From Chrysemys picta bellii (Eukaryota; Chordata; Testudines; Emydidae): 64,000 nt of DNA. Each line of letters starts with the position of its first letter. Position 1 is the stretch's first letter. The notes below the pieces were generated by a model. The model had not been told where the DNA came from. It saw only the letters and a program-made list of their open reading frames with translations, and searched no databases. The stretch lies in assembly GCF_011386835.1 (NCBI RefSeq), contig NC_088798.1, forward strand, positions 3,100,001-3,164,000. The letters are read 5' to 3'. The position numbers were made by a program, and so were the translations under genes. Positions 23,168-34,422 of the stretch are shown one piece after another.

Positions 23168-23200
23168 ACAGCGCTGTAACTCGCAAGCGTAGCCAAGGCC
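23168..23200 (-). repeat. Harbinger right terminal inverted repeat
   Basis: It is the inverted partner of 19230-19263 and is followed by the TGG target duplication. The next bases, GGGTATGTCTTCACTGC, look like the end of another MITE (about 23203-23475), so this element may have inserted at or in an older one. Confidence 0.8.
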
Positions 23201-24551
23201 TGGGTATGTCTTCACTGCAGAGGAGCCCAGGCTTACCCTTGGTGATACATCCCTACTGGAAAGCCTACTGTGCTAGTGAGGTAGAGGGCAACAAATACAT
23301 CCAGCTAGAATTGTGGAAGGCTTTGGTCGACAACCAGCACCCAAGCTTGATTAGCCTGCATCCTCATTGCAAAATAGGTGGGTTGCCAGCCCAGGCTTCA
23401 GTGAAACCCTGGCCCAAGCCTATTCCTCAGTCATGCATGCTAGCCTGGGCTAACAAGCCCAGGTGAGAGGTGTGTGGACGGCAGGGGGGATAGGAGCAAC
23501 ACCCGGATTAGAGCCCGGCAGCGAAGTTATACCCTTTCCGTAATAAGGGCTACAAACACACACTAGGATATTTAAATAATATTTTCCTCAACAGCCATAA
23601 ATTACACAGGACACATTTGTTTCTTGTCTAATGATATTCCAAAAGGTATAAAATAACAAGTTAATGAAAACTAAACTAGTAATTAGAAAAGACAGAACTC
23701 TAGTACGACTGCATCTCTAACCAGACTTAAAAACAAAGCAGAGTTGGAATTACATTAAAACCAATTAACAGAGATCTCAGATCATCACTTTAATTCAGAT
23801 AGAACTCTCTGCATGTAAACATTTTCATTATTAATTAGTTTATAAAGAACACCCTCAGAAATACCATGGGGCCATGGATGTAAGTGTCAGCGGAAAAAAA
23901 AGCTCAAGAAAAATCGATCGTTACTGCAGAAAGAATAAGATGTTCACCAAGAGTTCAAATTAACATTTTTAAACACATAATTACAATGGTTGGAACCACA
24001 GTGGCTTATTTTCTGTTTAGAATAGATTACTCATGATTTAAAATTTCCAGATCTTTTAATGGCAATAACAGAAGTCACTGCATCATATTACTTACTAGGA
24101 AGAAACGAGCTTACACCTTAAATGCTTTTGAGAGGATGTTAAAGTTGGAACCCTACATCCTTAAACCCCAACTGAATGTCAACATACCATATATACCGCA
24201 CACTGAAGACAGGTCTAGGTATTTAAAGAGTCGTTCTCATCTTTCACTCACTTACCAGGGCCTGCATAACTGCTCAAGAATGAGAGCTGGTAATTTTGTT
24301 CCTTTTGCAAAGTGACCAGACTGCGGTTAAAATACCACAGTGGACAGAGGAAAACTAGCGCAGGAATCTTGGCTAACCCAATGGATTAAGCCAGTGTTTA
24401 GAGCAGTAGGGTACCTTCCTTCCTCTGTATGACTACTGCAGAATAGAAGCTCCATGCAAACAGAACCTTGTTCTTCACCTGTTAACTTATTTAATGCAGA
24501 AGACTGGTTGAGGGTGGGGGAACTGCTTTTAGAATAAACACAAGAGATTTT

Positions 24552-24675
24552 CGCAGTGTTGTTGTAGCCTTGTTGGTCCCAGGATATGAAAGAGACAAGG
24601 TGGGTGAAGAAGCATCATCTATTGGACCAACTTTTCTGTTGGTGGAAGAGGCAAGCTTTTTGAGCTCCACAAAGC
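24552..24675 (+). mobile_element. Short retro-insertion with 9-bp target duplication
   Basis: Identical 9-mers AGAGATTTT flank it (24543-24551 and 24676-24684). The insert reads CGCAGTGTTGTTGTAGCCTT then TTGGTCCCAGGATATGAAAG and TATTGGACCAACTTTTCTGT TGG. It belongs to a repeat family common in turtles and amphibians by recollection and resembles in plan the family at 15.4 and 34.3 kb. TTGGTCC and GGACCAA form an internal inverted repeat. Confidence 0.7.
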
Positions 24676-26129
24676 AGAGATTTTGTCTGTTTAAAGAAGC
24701 ATTTTTAAAAAAGAAAAGCAGCCGTCTTGAAAGCCAACAAGACGGTGCCCATCACTGTATTTCTAAAATGTAAATACTGGTGTCATTTCTTTGTTTTCTG
24801 TGGTTGCAATTACAACGTCTGGTTTCTAGCTGTAACTAATAAGAGCTTTATGGTTTTCTAGTGGGTGTACTGGCAGATTGCTTTGTCTGGAGACATACCA
24901 CGACTGGCATGCTTAAATTGGTAGAAGAGATGTTACTAATCCAGACTTAAAATAGTTCCTCAATATCAGTGCAGTGGCCCAGAATGACCTTTTCCACACA
25001 GGACACGTATCACAGACCACAGGATGGGACCGAGGAGCAAAGACACAAACAGCAACTGCTGCTTTTATTGTTTCGCTTGCCCGTTTGTGGCACCAACCTA
25101 AAGGTTCATGGCTAGAGGAAATGTCCTGGCAATGACTGGCTGCTGAACTCAAATGCCTCTGGAATCTGAGCTTAAAACAAATCTCCAGGCAAGTACCAGA
25201 GTAGCAACAAATCAGATCCTTGTACTTTAATGAGGATAGATGCCTTGTTGGACAATTCTCCCATCTTGAAGCATTTAGCATTACAAACAGTAAAAAGGAC
25301 CCTTGTGGTTGATGACCTGCAGATTATCACTTACAATTTTTTTTAACAATCTCAAATGTTATTAAAAACAAAACAACTCCCATATCCCTTCTTGCCTGGA
25401 AGACCCTGGGCCCATTCTCTGGACGTGGCTAAGACCTGCCTCGGTATTCTTAGCAGCCCCAACGAGACCAATGTCAGAAGTAGGCTTTCAATGGCTTGAG
25501 GTTTATAGGAATGAAAGAAGGAAGAATTAAATTTGAAACTCTGCTTGTTTACTAGCACTAATTATATATGCCAGATTTCTGGGCAAGGCTTCCTAGCCTG
25601 TGGCTCCTAAGTTACTGGCTTGTAAAACAGTCAAAAATTACACAAGTGCAGAGTGAAAGTACAATAACAGAGTGTTTCATGTCCAGTCCTGTCCTCAGCT
25701 TGTAAAGAAAGAAATGTATTAGAAACCATCTGAAACTATAAAGACTGGCTTCCTAGACTGTAATACAGACTGATAAAGGGTTGACTCTACAGTGGTTCCT
25801 TCTGAGGAGTGAAGTATCAAATAGGAGGGGTTAAGAACCAGTGGCCAGCACACAAAATGAACCTTAAAAATCCAGCGGCATGCTTATCCTAAAATACACG
25901 GGTTCCGATTCTGCTCCCACTGAATTTAATGGAATTTTTCCATTTACTTCAACAGGAGCAGGGTGGATCCAGTATCTGAACTGGAGAATCTGCAGTCCTC
26001 AGAGCGGGATTGTTAATTTACTCAGCGATTCACTGAAAATTAGGTTGTTTCACCCTCCACCCCACATACACACACACTTGGGATTCCAAAATTAAATCCA
26101 ACCAAAGGCCACAGCCAATTTGCATAATC

Positions 26130-26225
26130 CACTGAGACTGTAACCTTTTTGGGGCAGGCAGGGTGTCTTTGCTCTGTGTTTGTACAGCACCTAGGCACTA
26201 CTTCAGTAGTGATCGCTAAAAAAGC
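26130..26225 (+). repeat. Ancient L2/L3-like LINE tail
   Basis: TTTTTGGGGCAGGCAGGGTG then CTCTGTGTTTGTACAGCACC TAGGCACTAC is the plus-strand tail type of the older LINE described at 61385-62838. Confidence 0.55.
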
Positions 26226-27629
26226 TGGGGAAGACTGAAGTCAACTTCACCTTTAATGGCGCCTCGGGAGACTGCTCATCTCAATGTACAAGGGAGATAA
26301 AATGGAATCATGTATGTTGGGATTTGTAATGTCCACAGGCATTAAAAGGTAAGGCAAGGCAGGGAGGGGGGAAGAGAGAGACTAAAATGCCATGGACCAC
26401 AGGCAGCACTTTTTACACTCCTGCACTACAGGGACAAGCTTCCCAATCAGAGACTGAAATGGAAGTTTCTGCAAAGAGTGGCAGAAACACTCGAGTGATT
26501 AAGGAACACTTAGAAATGTGACCCGCAGCCCTGATGTCCTACAAAATTGCACAAGATCTTAGGATGAATGTGAAATTCACACACGTCACCACTGTCCGGT
26601 AGTTTTGCTCAGTTTTCATGAAGGCTTGAGTTATGTTGCAACAAAAAATATTCTGCTATAAAAATAAGGGCAAACGTATAACACTCAAACTCCCAGAATA
26701 ATGTTGACAAGGCAGAGAGAAACTATACAAAAATTAGGTCTCTGTTTATAACTGAGATTTACAAAAGCAATTCCAGAAACTGCAAGTTCTTCCATGGAGG
26801 CATTAATTTAATTAGCCTGCATAGCGCACTGGGTTTGTACTACAGCCTCCAATGTATACTTACAAAAAAAAAGGAGGGGGGGGGGGAAGGGAATAGAAGC
26901 ATGACTATTTACTGAACTACTTTAAAAATGACCATGTGCAGATAAGAAGTCTCCCAAACATACTCCCACAAGATCCCTTTTACAAGCAAATAATATACAT
27001 TTTACACGTATTCAGACTATATGCTTTAAATTAAAAATGTGACTGGATCATATAATCATATAATCTTGCAAACCTGCCAAAAATCAAACGCAAATTAAAT
27101 GAAGGAATTTCTGGAAATACAACCCCTACAGCGCTGCAGGATCATTTCTTGCAAAGAGGATGACGTTCCCCTTTAAAATGAATCTAGACGCAACAGTACA
27201 GTATAAAAGAATACCACACTTCGATATAATGATATCAATAAAAGAGCCTGTGACGATACTGTTCTGGCGGGACCCAACTGAGGTGCCAATTCAGGACAAA
27301 TTGCTCAAACAGGGCAGTGTCAGCCCAAGGCTGGGGTTTTTCCACCTCTAAGGCAAACCAAACCAGCCAGACTAAGAGGACTTCGGTCTCACCCCACTGG
27401 CTAACCGCAAGTCACACAAGCAATTCCCTTAGACACTCCAGTTTCCCAGTATCACCACCAGTGCCACTCGTTATGGGAACGAATGGTTATGAAAACCAAT
27501 ACCCCAGAAAAAGAAAAAAAGGTTCTCCTGATCCCATAGGACCAAGCCCCAGACCCAGGTCAATATAGAAATCAGATCTTACCCACAAATCACACTGTTG
27601 CCAATCCTTTAGAACCTAAAATCTAAAGG

Positions 27630-27635
27630 TTTATT
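27630..27635 (-). terminator. Polyadenylation signal of the solo LTR
   Basis: Minus-strand AATAAA, downstream of the TATA box in the LTR sense orientation. Confidence 0.55.
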
Positions 27636-27880
27636 CATAAAAGGAAAAAGATACAGAAGAGAGTTAGAATTGGTTAAATGGAATCAATTACATACAGTAA
27701 TGACAAAGTTCTTGGTTCAGGCTTGCAGCAGCGATAGAATAAACTGCAGGTTCAAATCAAGTCTCTGGAACATCCCCAGCTGGGATGGGTCCTCAGTCCT
27801 TTGTTCAGAGCTTCAGTTGTAGTAAAATCCCTCCAGAGGTAAGAAACAGGATTGAAGACAAATGGAGATGAGGCCTCAGC

Positions 27881-27888
27881 CTTTTATA
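27881..27888 (-). promoter_or_regulatory. TATA box of the solo LTR
   Basis: Minus-strand TATAAAAG, about 250 nt upstream of the LTR polyadenylation signal, fits the U3/R boundary region. Confidence 0.6.
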
Positions 27889-28327
27889 GTCTTTTCCAAG
27901 TGTAAGAACCCCTCTTTGTTCTTACTGTGGAAAATTACAGCAAAATGGAGTCTGGAGTCACATGGGCCAGTCCCTGCATACTTTGGTGAGTCTCAAGGCA
28001 TATTTGCCTTTTCTCACTGAGTCCATTGTATAGCTGATGGTTCTTAATGGGCCATCAAGCAAGCTAGGCAGAGCTAACACTAGCTTGTCTGGGATGTCAC
28101 CCAGAAGCATAGCATAAGTTTGCAATACAAACAGTATAGAGCCAATATAACGTCAACTATAAAACTGATACACACATATAGACAGCATAATCCTAACCAG
28201 TAAACCATAACCTTGTCTTAGACACCCCATCTGACCCCCTTTATACAAGATTTGGGTGCCACTACAGGACCTTGGTTGCAACCATGATCTATATGGTCCC
28301 AGATTATATCAATAACGTCACAGAGCG

Positions 28328-28975
28328 TCATAAGAATTAGAATATATGAATGGCCCTACTGGGTCAGACCAAAGGTCCATCTAGCCCAATATTCTGTCTT
28401 CCGACAGTGACCAGTCCCAGATGCTTCAGGGCAAATCAACAAAACAGGCAGATGTATTGAGTGTGATCCATCCCCTATTGCCCAGTCCCAGCTTCTAGCA
28501 GTCAGAGGTTTAAGGACACCCAGAGCATGGGGTTGCATCTCTGACCATATTGGCCAATAGCCATTGAAGGACTTATCCTCCATGAATGTATCTAATTCTT
28601 TTTTAACCCAATTATAGTTTTGGCCTTCACAACATCCCCTGGGGCAATGAGTTCCACAGGTCGACTCTGCATTACCTGAAGTACTTCCTTATGTTTGTTT
28701 TAAACCTGCTGCCTAGTAATTTAATTGGGTCACCCTTGATTCTTGGGTTATGTGAAGCGCTAAATAACACTTTCCTATTCACTTTCTCCATATCATTCAT
28801 GATTTTATAGATCGCCATCATATCCCCCCTTAGTTCGTCTCTATTCTAACCTGACCAGTCCCAGTCTTTTTAATCTCTCCTCATATGGAACCTGTTCCAT
28901 CCCCCTCATCATTTTTGCTGCCCTTCTCTGTACCTTTTCCAATTCTAATATATCTTTTTTTGAGATTGGGCAACC
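28328..28975 (-). mobile_element. CR1 LINE, 3' part
   Basis: The reversed 3' end (GGCCCTACTGGGTCAGACCA) starts it, and coding remnants such as [12 protein letters not shown] and [17 protein letters not shown] end it near 28975. It is 5'-truncated and interrupted by stops. Confidence 0.88.
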
Positions 28976-30005
28976 TGAACTGCACGCCCCAACTCCACCC
29001 CTTCCGAACCCCTTCCCCAAATCCCCAGCCCCGCCTCCTCCCCTGGCGTGCTGCATTTCCCCTCCCCCCCCATTGCTTCCTGCAGGCCCCCCGCAACTTC
29101 CCGCCCTAGCTCACCTCTGCCTGCTCCCCCGGGTGTGCCGCCACTCCGCTTCTCCCCCCTCCCTCTCAGGCGAGGGAGGACGGAGACGCGGAGCAGCAGC
29201 GCGTTCAGGGGAGCAGGCAGAGTAGAGGTGAGCTAGGGTGGCAGGGCGCAGGAAGTAACGGGGGGGGGGGGGGTAGAGGAACCGCTCCCCGTTCCAGCTC
29301 ACCTCCGCCTCCCCCGAGTGCCCGCCGCTCGGCTTTCCTCCCTCCCAGCCTTGCTGCGCGAAATAGCGGTTTCACGTGCGGCAAGCCTGGGAGGGGGGAG
29401 AAACGGAGTGGCGGCACATTCGGGAAGCAGGCGGAGCAGAGGTGAACTAGGGTGGGGTTGCGCAGGAAGTAATGGGGGGGGTAGAGGAACCTCTCCCTGC
29501 TCCAGCTCACCTCGACTGCCTCCCCCGAGTGCCCCCCACTCGGCTTCTCCTCCTTCCCAGCCTTGCTGCGCGAAAAGACGGGGGGGGGAGAGGGCGGAGC
29601 GGAGGCAAGCTGGGGTTGCAAACTGGGGTGGCAGGGGCACTTTTTCCCCATGCCCCAGAGTCGGTGCCTATAATGGCCAGCACCAGAATGCCGCCCCCAG
29701 AAATGTGCCGCCCCAAGCACCTACTTGTTTTGCTGGTGCCTGGGAGAGGGGATGGGAGCCAGACCAGATCAGTAGAACAGGTCAGCCACCAATTCGCCGC
29801 TCGCCTCCTCAGCCCCCCTCCTCTGGCTCGCCTCCTCACCCCCCACCACTACCCGCTCGCTCGCCTCCTCAGCCCCCCACCCCTCCGGCTCGCCGGCTCA
29901 CCTGCCCCGCCGCTACTGCCCGCCCACTCACCTTCTCAGCCCCTCATCCCCCTTGGCTCGCGTACTTACCCCCCACCACTGTCCGCCCACTCGCCTCCTC
30001 AGCCC
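28976..30005. repeat. GC-rich composite repeat with direct and inverted duplications
   Basis: An unusually C- and G-rich block. Two direct copies of a roughly 142-bp unit lie at 29220-29363 and 29434-29575 (AGGTGAGCTAGGGTGG ... CCTTGCTGCGCGAAA). An inverted copy of their linker lies near 29108-29175. Near 29690-29740, CCGCCCCAAGCACCTACTTG resembles the right end of the hAT-like element at 30006-30203. The 356- and 276-codon ORFs are low-complexity Pro/Ser/Ala runs and are not credible genes. Confidence 0.6.
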
Positions 30006-30203
30006 CAGGGCCGGCTCCAGCATTTCTGCCGCCCCAAGCAAAAAAAAAAAAAAGCCGCGATCGGCAGCGGCAGTTCAGCGGCAGGTCCTTCGCTCCTAGA
30101 GGGAGTGAGGGACCTGCCGCCCCCGAATTGCCGCTGTTGCCGCCCCTTTCCCTTGGCCGCCCCAAGCACCTGCTTGTTAAGCTGGTGCCTGGAGCCGGCC
30201 CTG
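30006..30203. mobile_element. hAT-type MITE, 198 bp
   Basis: Terminal inverted repeats are CAGGGCCGGCTCCAG at the left and, reversed, CAGGGCCGGCTCCAG at the right. Flanking 8-mers CTCAGCCC (29998-30005) and CTCAGCAC (30204-30211) match at 7 of 8, the hAT target size. The interior contains two inverted GGCAGGTCC-type blocks and a poly-A run. It encodes nothing. Confidence 0.85.
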
Positions 30204-31217
30204 CTCAGCACCCCCCCACACCCCCGTCTTGCCTACTCACTCCCTGCCACTGCCTGCCGGCTCGCCTACTCAGCCCCCCTCCCCCACCCGCCGCTTGCCT
30301 AGTCGCCCCCTGTGGGCCGCACAGTGAGCCCACGCGGGCCGCATGTTGTGCAGGCCTGATTTACACTATTGTAGCAGGCAGGGATTAAACAATTCTGACA
30401 AGTCAACCCAATTTAGAGAAGTCAGATTTGGTTTTTAAAGACTTGGCCTGATATCTTTCAGATGGATGTGCTGATGCCATCCTTGACCCTCACACACAGC
30501 AAGCCCTTTGCTGCAGTCTAAATAAAATGAATGGTGTATATTTTTTTTCTTGAATGTTTGAATAATTCCAGGCAAGAAGTTGCAGAAAGCAGGCTTCAAC
30601 ATCCTCCCAGGAGGGGAGATCTGCGATACTGCCCAAGAATTCTGAGCAGAGCGGTGGGAATAGAATGGTTTGGGAGAGGAGCAAAGAGGGCAAGAGAAAA
30701 TATTTCTGTACCCCAGGAAAGGATAAGGACAAAGACGATTCAGAGAGACCAAGAGAGGATCAGAGAGAGGTATAATTTTGTTCTCCTTCCGACTGACAAA
30801 GGAAATCTGTGAAGGTGCCTGGACTTAAAACACCCATATGAATAGGGCTTTCCGCAGAATCACTACAATCTAGTATCTTCCTGCCACTCTCTCTGATTCC
30901 AACGGATGTACTATTGTTTTTGCAGATTAAGGGCTCAATCTGGCAAGGCACCGACTGCCTCTCTATTACCCGATAACCTGTAAAGTGCTGATCACTGTCA
31001 ACTCCCAGATACCATTGTGAGAGGCTGCGGTAGAATACCCAGAGCAAGACAGACAAGAGACTTAGCACCCCTCTGGATTAAAGTTTAGGACTGTTTTTCT
31101 TAGTGCCTTGTGAGGAAGGCTGTTAGTGATGAAGCTGGCAACTTAACAAGTATTAAGATTGGAGTCTTCAAAAACGGTGAACAAAATCATATGGACAACT
31201 TCTCAATGGACACACTC

Positions 31218-31430
31218 CACTCTCAGTGTGCTGAGACCCCTGCTTGTCACCTTTACCGGTACTGTCCCATTGTTTCCTTGTACTCCCCCATCTGGGTGTA
31301 TCCATCTGTTGTCTCGTCTTGAATTTAGCTTGGCAGCTCTTTGTTCAGTTTGTACATTACCTAGAACAATGGGGTCCTGGTCCACAAGTGGGGCTCCTAG
31401 GTACTACTGTAATATGAATATTTAACGATA
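31218..31430 (+). repeat. Older L2/L3-like LINE 3' end
   Basis: It runs from GTGCTGAGACCCCTGCTTGT through TTGTTTCCTTGTACTCCCCC to ACAATGGGGTCCTGGTCCAC AAGTGGGGCTCCTAGG. It matches the better-preserved family at 61385-62838, with only the 3' untranslated part present. Confidence 0.65.
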
Positions 31431-32599
31431 ACATCATAAATTGAGTGAGGGGGAGGAAATCAGGAAACGGATAAACTAATTTGCAAACTGACCTTGGACC
31501 TTCACCACTGTAAAGGTGAGAAGATGGCCAGATGTGATTCACTCAACGCTGTCCTGATAAAAGCTTTGGAAGAACTGAAGTGAGGAGTAACAAAAAGCCC
31601 AGCTTTCTGAGGAATAACTGCTCCGTGCTGCTGCAGTTTCTGAGGAGAGAACAAGTCTAGGTTGGCAGGGAGATGCTTTAGCGTTTAGCTGATCTAACAC
31701 GTCCTTCCCCATCTCTAATTTCTAGTATTCTGTGGTTTATTTTGACCGTCATCTGGCAAGAATGTATTCTTTTGATCAGATCCTTCTCTCTGAGTGGCAC
31801 AAATCCTTGCCGTTCTCCACATCTGCACCAAGAAAGCAAAGACACTGAGAAGGGCCGAGAACTTACAAGACCTGGAACAGAACTAAGGTCTCCCCTAAGG
31901 CTCTCGCTTGGCATGAAAGGACGTCCTGCACTATAAAAAGTTGTGAAGAGTCAGTCGTCTTACTAAGAACAGCTGTGTGCCCATAAACCTGCAGTATTTA
32001 GAGAATGTTCTGAGCGTGGAATAAAGTTCAAGAAAGAGGCAGTTGCCACCCTTTCCAAATGGAGCACACTTCTAGCTATACCCAGAATGTAGCTCTAAGA
32101 GATTCTGCTTACCTAGCACAGCATTCCCCATCCTTCCTGCTCCATAATCACAGTAGTCACATTTACATAAGACAGAACAAGAAAAGCCCTCTCCAGTAAA
32201 GGGAGGTAACAAGCTCTAGAGTGCCATGAGATAATCAAGTATGAATGATTCCTTACAAGAAGATAGAAATACAACAGCAATAGCCCACTTCTGTGATTTA
32301 TAAAACCCACCTGTTACTGACTGACGCAGAAACCAGAAGCGCATTCAGCTAAGAAGCTAGAACAGCTAGTCTATGGAACCACATAACCATGTTACTATTA
32401 TCTGCAAAGCTACCTCGTTGTCCCCATGAAAACTCTCCTTTTCTATGATGCCTCCACCGGTTACAATGAGAAACTTAAGGAGCTCAATCTGTGTCGCTTT
32501 GCTGTCTGCACTGCATTGCAGCGCATACTGTGGGGCTGACAACTGCAGAGTGCATTGCTGGCGCCAACTAACAAGTACCCAGCTCACAGTAAGGTACCC

Positions 32600-32748
32600 C
32601 TGTTTGAAAGAGGACTGTGTTAATGTGAACCAGGTACCTTTTAGTTCATGTCACCAGCATCACACAAGGCAGTTGGCGTGCAGCACTTTGGTGCACTCTG
32701 CAATTCACACCCCGGTACTCTGCAGTGCAGTGTAGTGTAGACATACCA
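32600..32748. mobile_element. Right end of a Harbinger-like MITE
   Basis: It ends with GTGTAGTGTAGACATACC, the same GTCTACAC-type terminus as the MITEs at 50.5 and 53.9 kb. The left terminus was not found, so the boundary is approximate. Confidence 0.4.
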
Positions 32749-32789
32749 AAGAGAAACTTAAACAGTGACTTGATCACAGTTTACAAGTA

Positions 32790-33118
32790 CTACACAGGAC
32801 CAGGTCTGATACTACAGGGCTCTTCGGTCTAACCGTAAAAAGCATAAGATTCAATGACTGGAAGTTGAAATTAGAAAAATTCAAACTAGAAAAAAGCAAG
32901 GGTAATTATCCAAACATCTTATCAAGGTGTGTGGTGGATTCTCCATCACTCACAGTCTTTAAAGCAAGACAGATGCCTTTCTGAAACATACACTAGTTCA
33001 ACCACTAGGGACTGACCTTGCAGCAGGAGTTACTGGATGAAGTTCTATGGCCTGTGTCATGCAGAAGGTTAGACTGAATAATAATGGTCCTCTTCTGGCC
33101 TTAGAATCTAAGGATAAA
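32790..33118 (+). mobile_element. CR1 LINE 3' end, diverged subfamily
   Basis: The tail reads TGGATGAAGTTCTATGGCCT then CAGAAGGTTAGACTGAATAA TAATGGTCC, ending near AGAATCTAAGG. The upstream part is decayed C-terminal coding sequence. Confidence 0.65.
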
Positions 33119-33755
33119 AGAAGCCACCAACGTGGACCTCCTTCCCTCATGTTATTCTCAGTTCTACCCCCAGCCCCAGCCCGGGGTTTCTTCCGTTTAT
33201 AGCATTCTTGACCTATGATGTATTTGTTATATCTTCACTTATGAAACTGACCTTTCATGAGGTCATTACTTAGCAAAGCAATCATATCGCCTCTTGTTTT
33301 GTTTCTAGTCTGTCATTTCATACATAAAATATTCATTAATAAGACATGCAAGAAGCCCAAACAGCAGCCCAAATGAACTGGGCAAAAGAGAATAAAAAAC
33401 AAGACTAGGTATAGGGGAACTGTTGGCAGGTTTTTAAAAACACTGGTTAGAAGAAACGTGCAGGAGAAGAAGCGTTGACAGAGAATGTTGCTAATGAACT
33501 CAATCTCTGGATAATTCATTTCATATTGAAAGTAAACTAGCGAAAGCGAGAGAAACGATAGGTTTTTGTTATTATTTAACATTTCTACCGTAGTAGCATC
33601 TGGAGGCCCAACCCAAGGCTGTACAATGAAAAGCCAGCCCCCACCCCAAGGAGCATAGGTCCCCTTAAAAAATGTTGTTGGTTATGTTTGAACAGTAATT
33701 ATTTGGATTCTAAAAAGCAGCACGTCTGTAATACTACTACTTTTTACTTGTATAG

Positions 33756-34105
33756 CAGTGGTGCCCAAACTTTTCCTGTCGCCCCCTGCCCCCTTCCCAG
33801 TAATGGAATCTATCCACACCCCCCACACCCCATTACTACACAGCCAAAGCTTCCTCAAGAGCAGAGCTTGGGCTGAGGGGGGATAGGAGAGGAGCTGAAG
33901 CTAGAGGCAGAGCTGGCCTGGAGACAGAAAGGGAATGAAGCAGGGGGCGGAGCAGGGCTATGACTGGGACCGGTGGTGGAGGTCAGAGTGGAACTGCAGC
34001 TGGGGAGCGGAGCTGGGTGGCGCTTCCTCCCTACCCCCCCCTCGGGCCCCACCATGTGCCCCTCGCACCTCTCTAGGGAGACGCCCCACAGTCTGGGGAC
34101 TACTG
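33756..34105. mobile_element. hAT-type MITE, 350 bp
   Basis: Left end CAGTGGTGCCCAAACTTTTC, right end reversed CAGTAGTCCCCAGACTGTGG. Flanking 8-mers TTGTATAG (33748-33755) and TTATATAG (34106-34113) match at 7 of 8. The interior is GC-rich and non-coding. Confidence 0.8.
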
Positions 34106-34198
34106 TTATATAGAATTTTGCATGTAAGGAGCTTACATAAATAATATGAATTAAGTCTTGACACTCTAATGAGGTAGGCAATTATTATTACCTGTTCA

Positions 34199-34422
34199 AA
34201 GAAGAACAGGAGTACTTGTGGCACCTTAGAGACTAACAAATTTATTAGAGCATAAGCTTTCGTGGACTACAGCCCACTTCATATGTATGCATCCGAAGAA
34301 GTGGGTTGTAGCCCACGAAAGCCTATGCTCTAATAAATTTGTTAGTCTCTAAGGTGCCACAAGTACTCCTGTTCTTCTTTTTGCGGATACAGACTAACAC
34401 GGCTGCTACTCTGAAACCTGTC
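34199..34422 (-). mobile_element. Fold-back retro-insertion with 12-bp target duplication
   Basis: Identical 12-mers ATTACCTGTTCA flank it (34187-34198 and 34423-34434). On the minus strand it begins GACAGGTTTCAGAGTAGCAG, the same start as the 15359 copy. It contains 80-nt inverted arms (34201-34280 and 34298-34377) with only a few mismatches and a 17-nt loop. It belongs to the same family as 15359-15500 but with a different turn point. Short GTGGG/CCCAC hairpins flank the loop. Confidence 0.82.

Larger units (their letters stand above)
19230..23200 (+). mobile_element. Complete PIF/Harbinger DNA transposon, 3.97 kb
   Basis: The termini are inverted repeats. The left end from 19230 reads GGCCTTGGCTACACTTGC and the right end, reversed from 23200, reads GGCCTTGGCTACGCTTGC. 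Similarity extends about 34 bp to a TACAGCGCTGT core. The flanking 3-bp duplication is TGG (19227-19229 and 23201-23203), and 3 bp is the Harbinger norm. The element has the usual two-gene plan: a DDE transposase (plus strand) and a Myb/SANT-like DNA-binding protein (minus strand, two exons). It also has a third plus-strand coding exon. Many AGCGCTGT-type repeats lie in both ends, probable binding sites. Confidence 0.9.
27249..28322 (-). mobile_element. Solo LTR, endogenous-retrovirus type, 1.07 kb
   Basis: The element begins TGTGACG and ends CGTCACA, so it has TG...CA ends with a short inverted repeat. Flanking 5-mers GAGCC (27244-27248) and GAGCG (28323-28327) match at 4 of 5, a typical LTR target duplication. 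On the minus strand a TATA box and a downstream AATAAA lie in the order U3-R-U5. No internal retroviral genes or second LTR are present, so it is a solo LTR from recombination. The right duplication abuts the 3' end of the next CR1. Confidence 0.75.

Noticed and set aside
22724..23215. 163-codon minus-strand ORF as a full gene
   Set aside because: Only the last 22 codons (MPPRAKRAP...) are the Myb-like start. The upstream part is Harbinger terminal repeat sequence.
29318..30388. 356-codon and overlapping 276-codon plus-strand ORFs
   Set aside because: Almost entirely Pro/Ser/Ala/Arg from C-rich repeat text, crossing a hAT MITE. Several frames on both strands are open at once, which is a composition effect.
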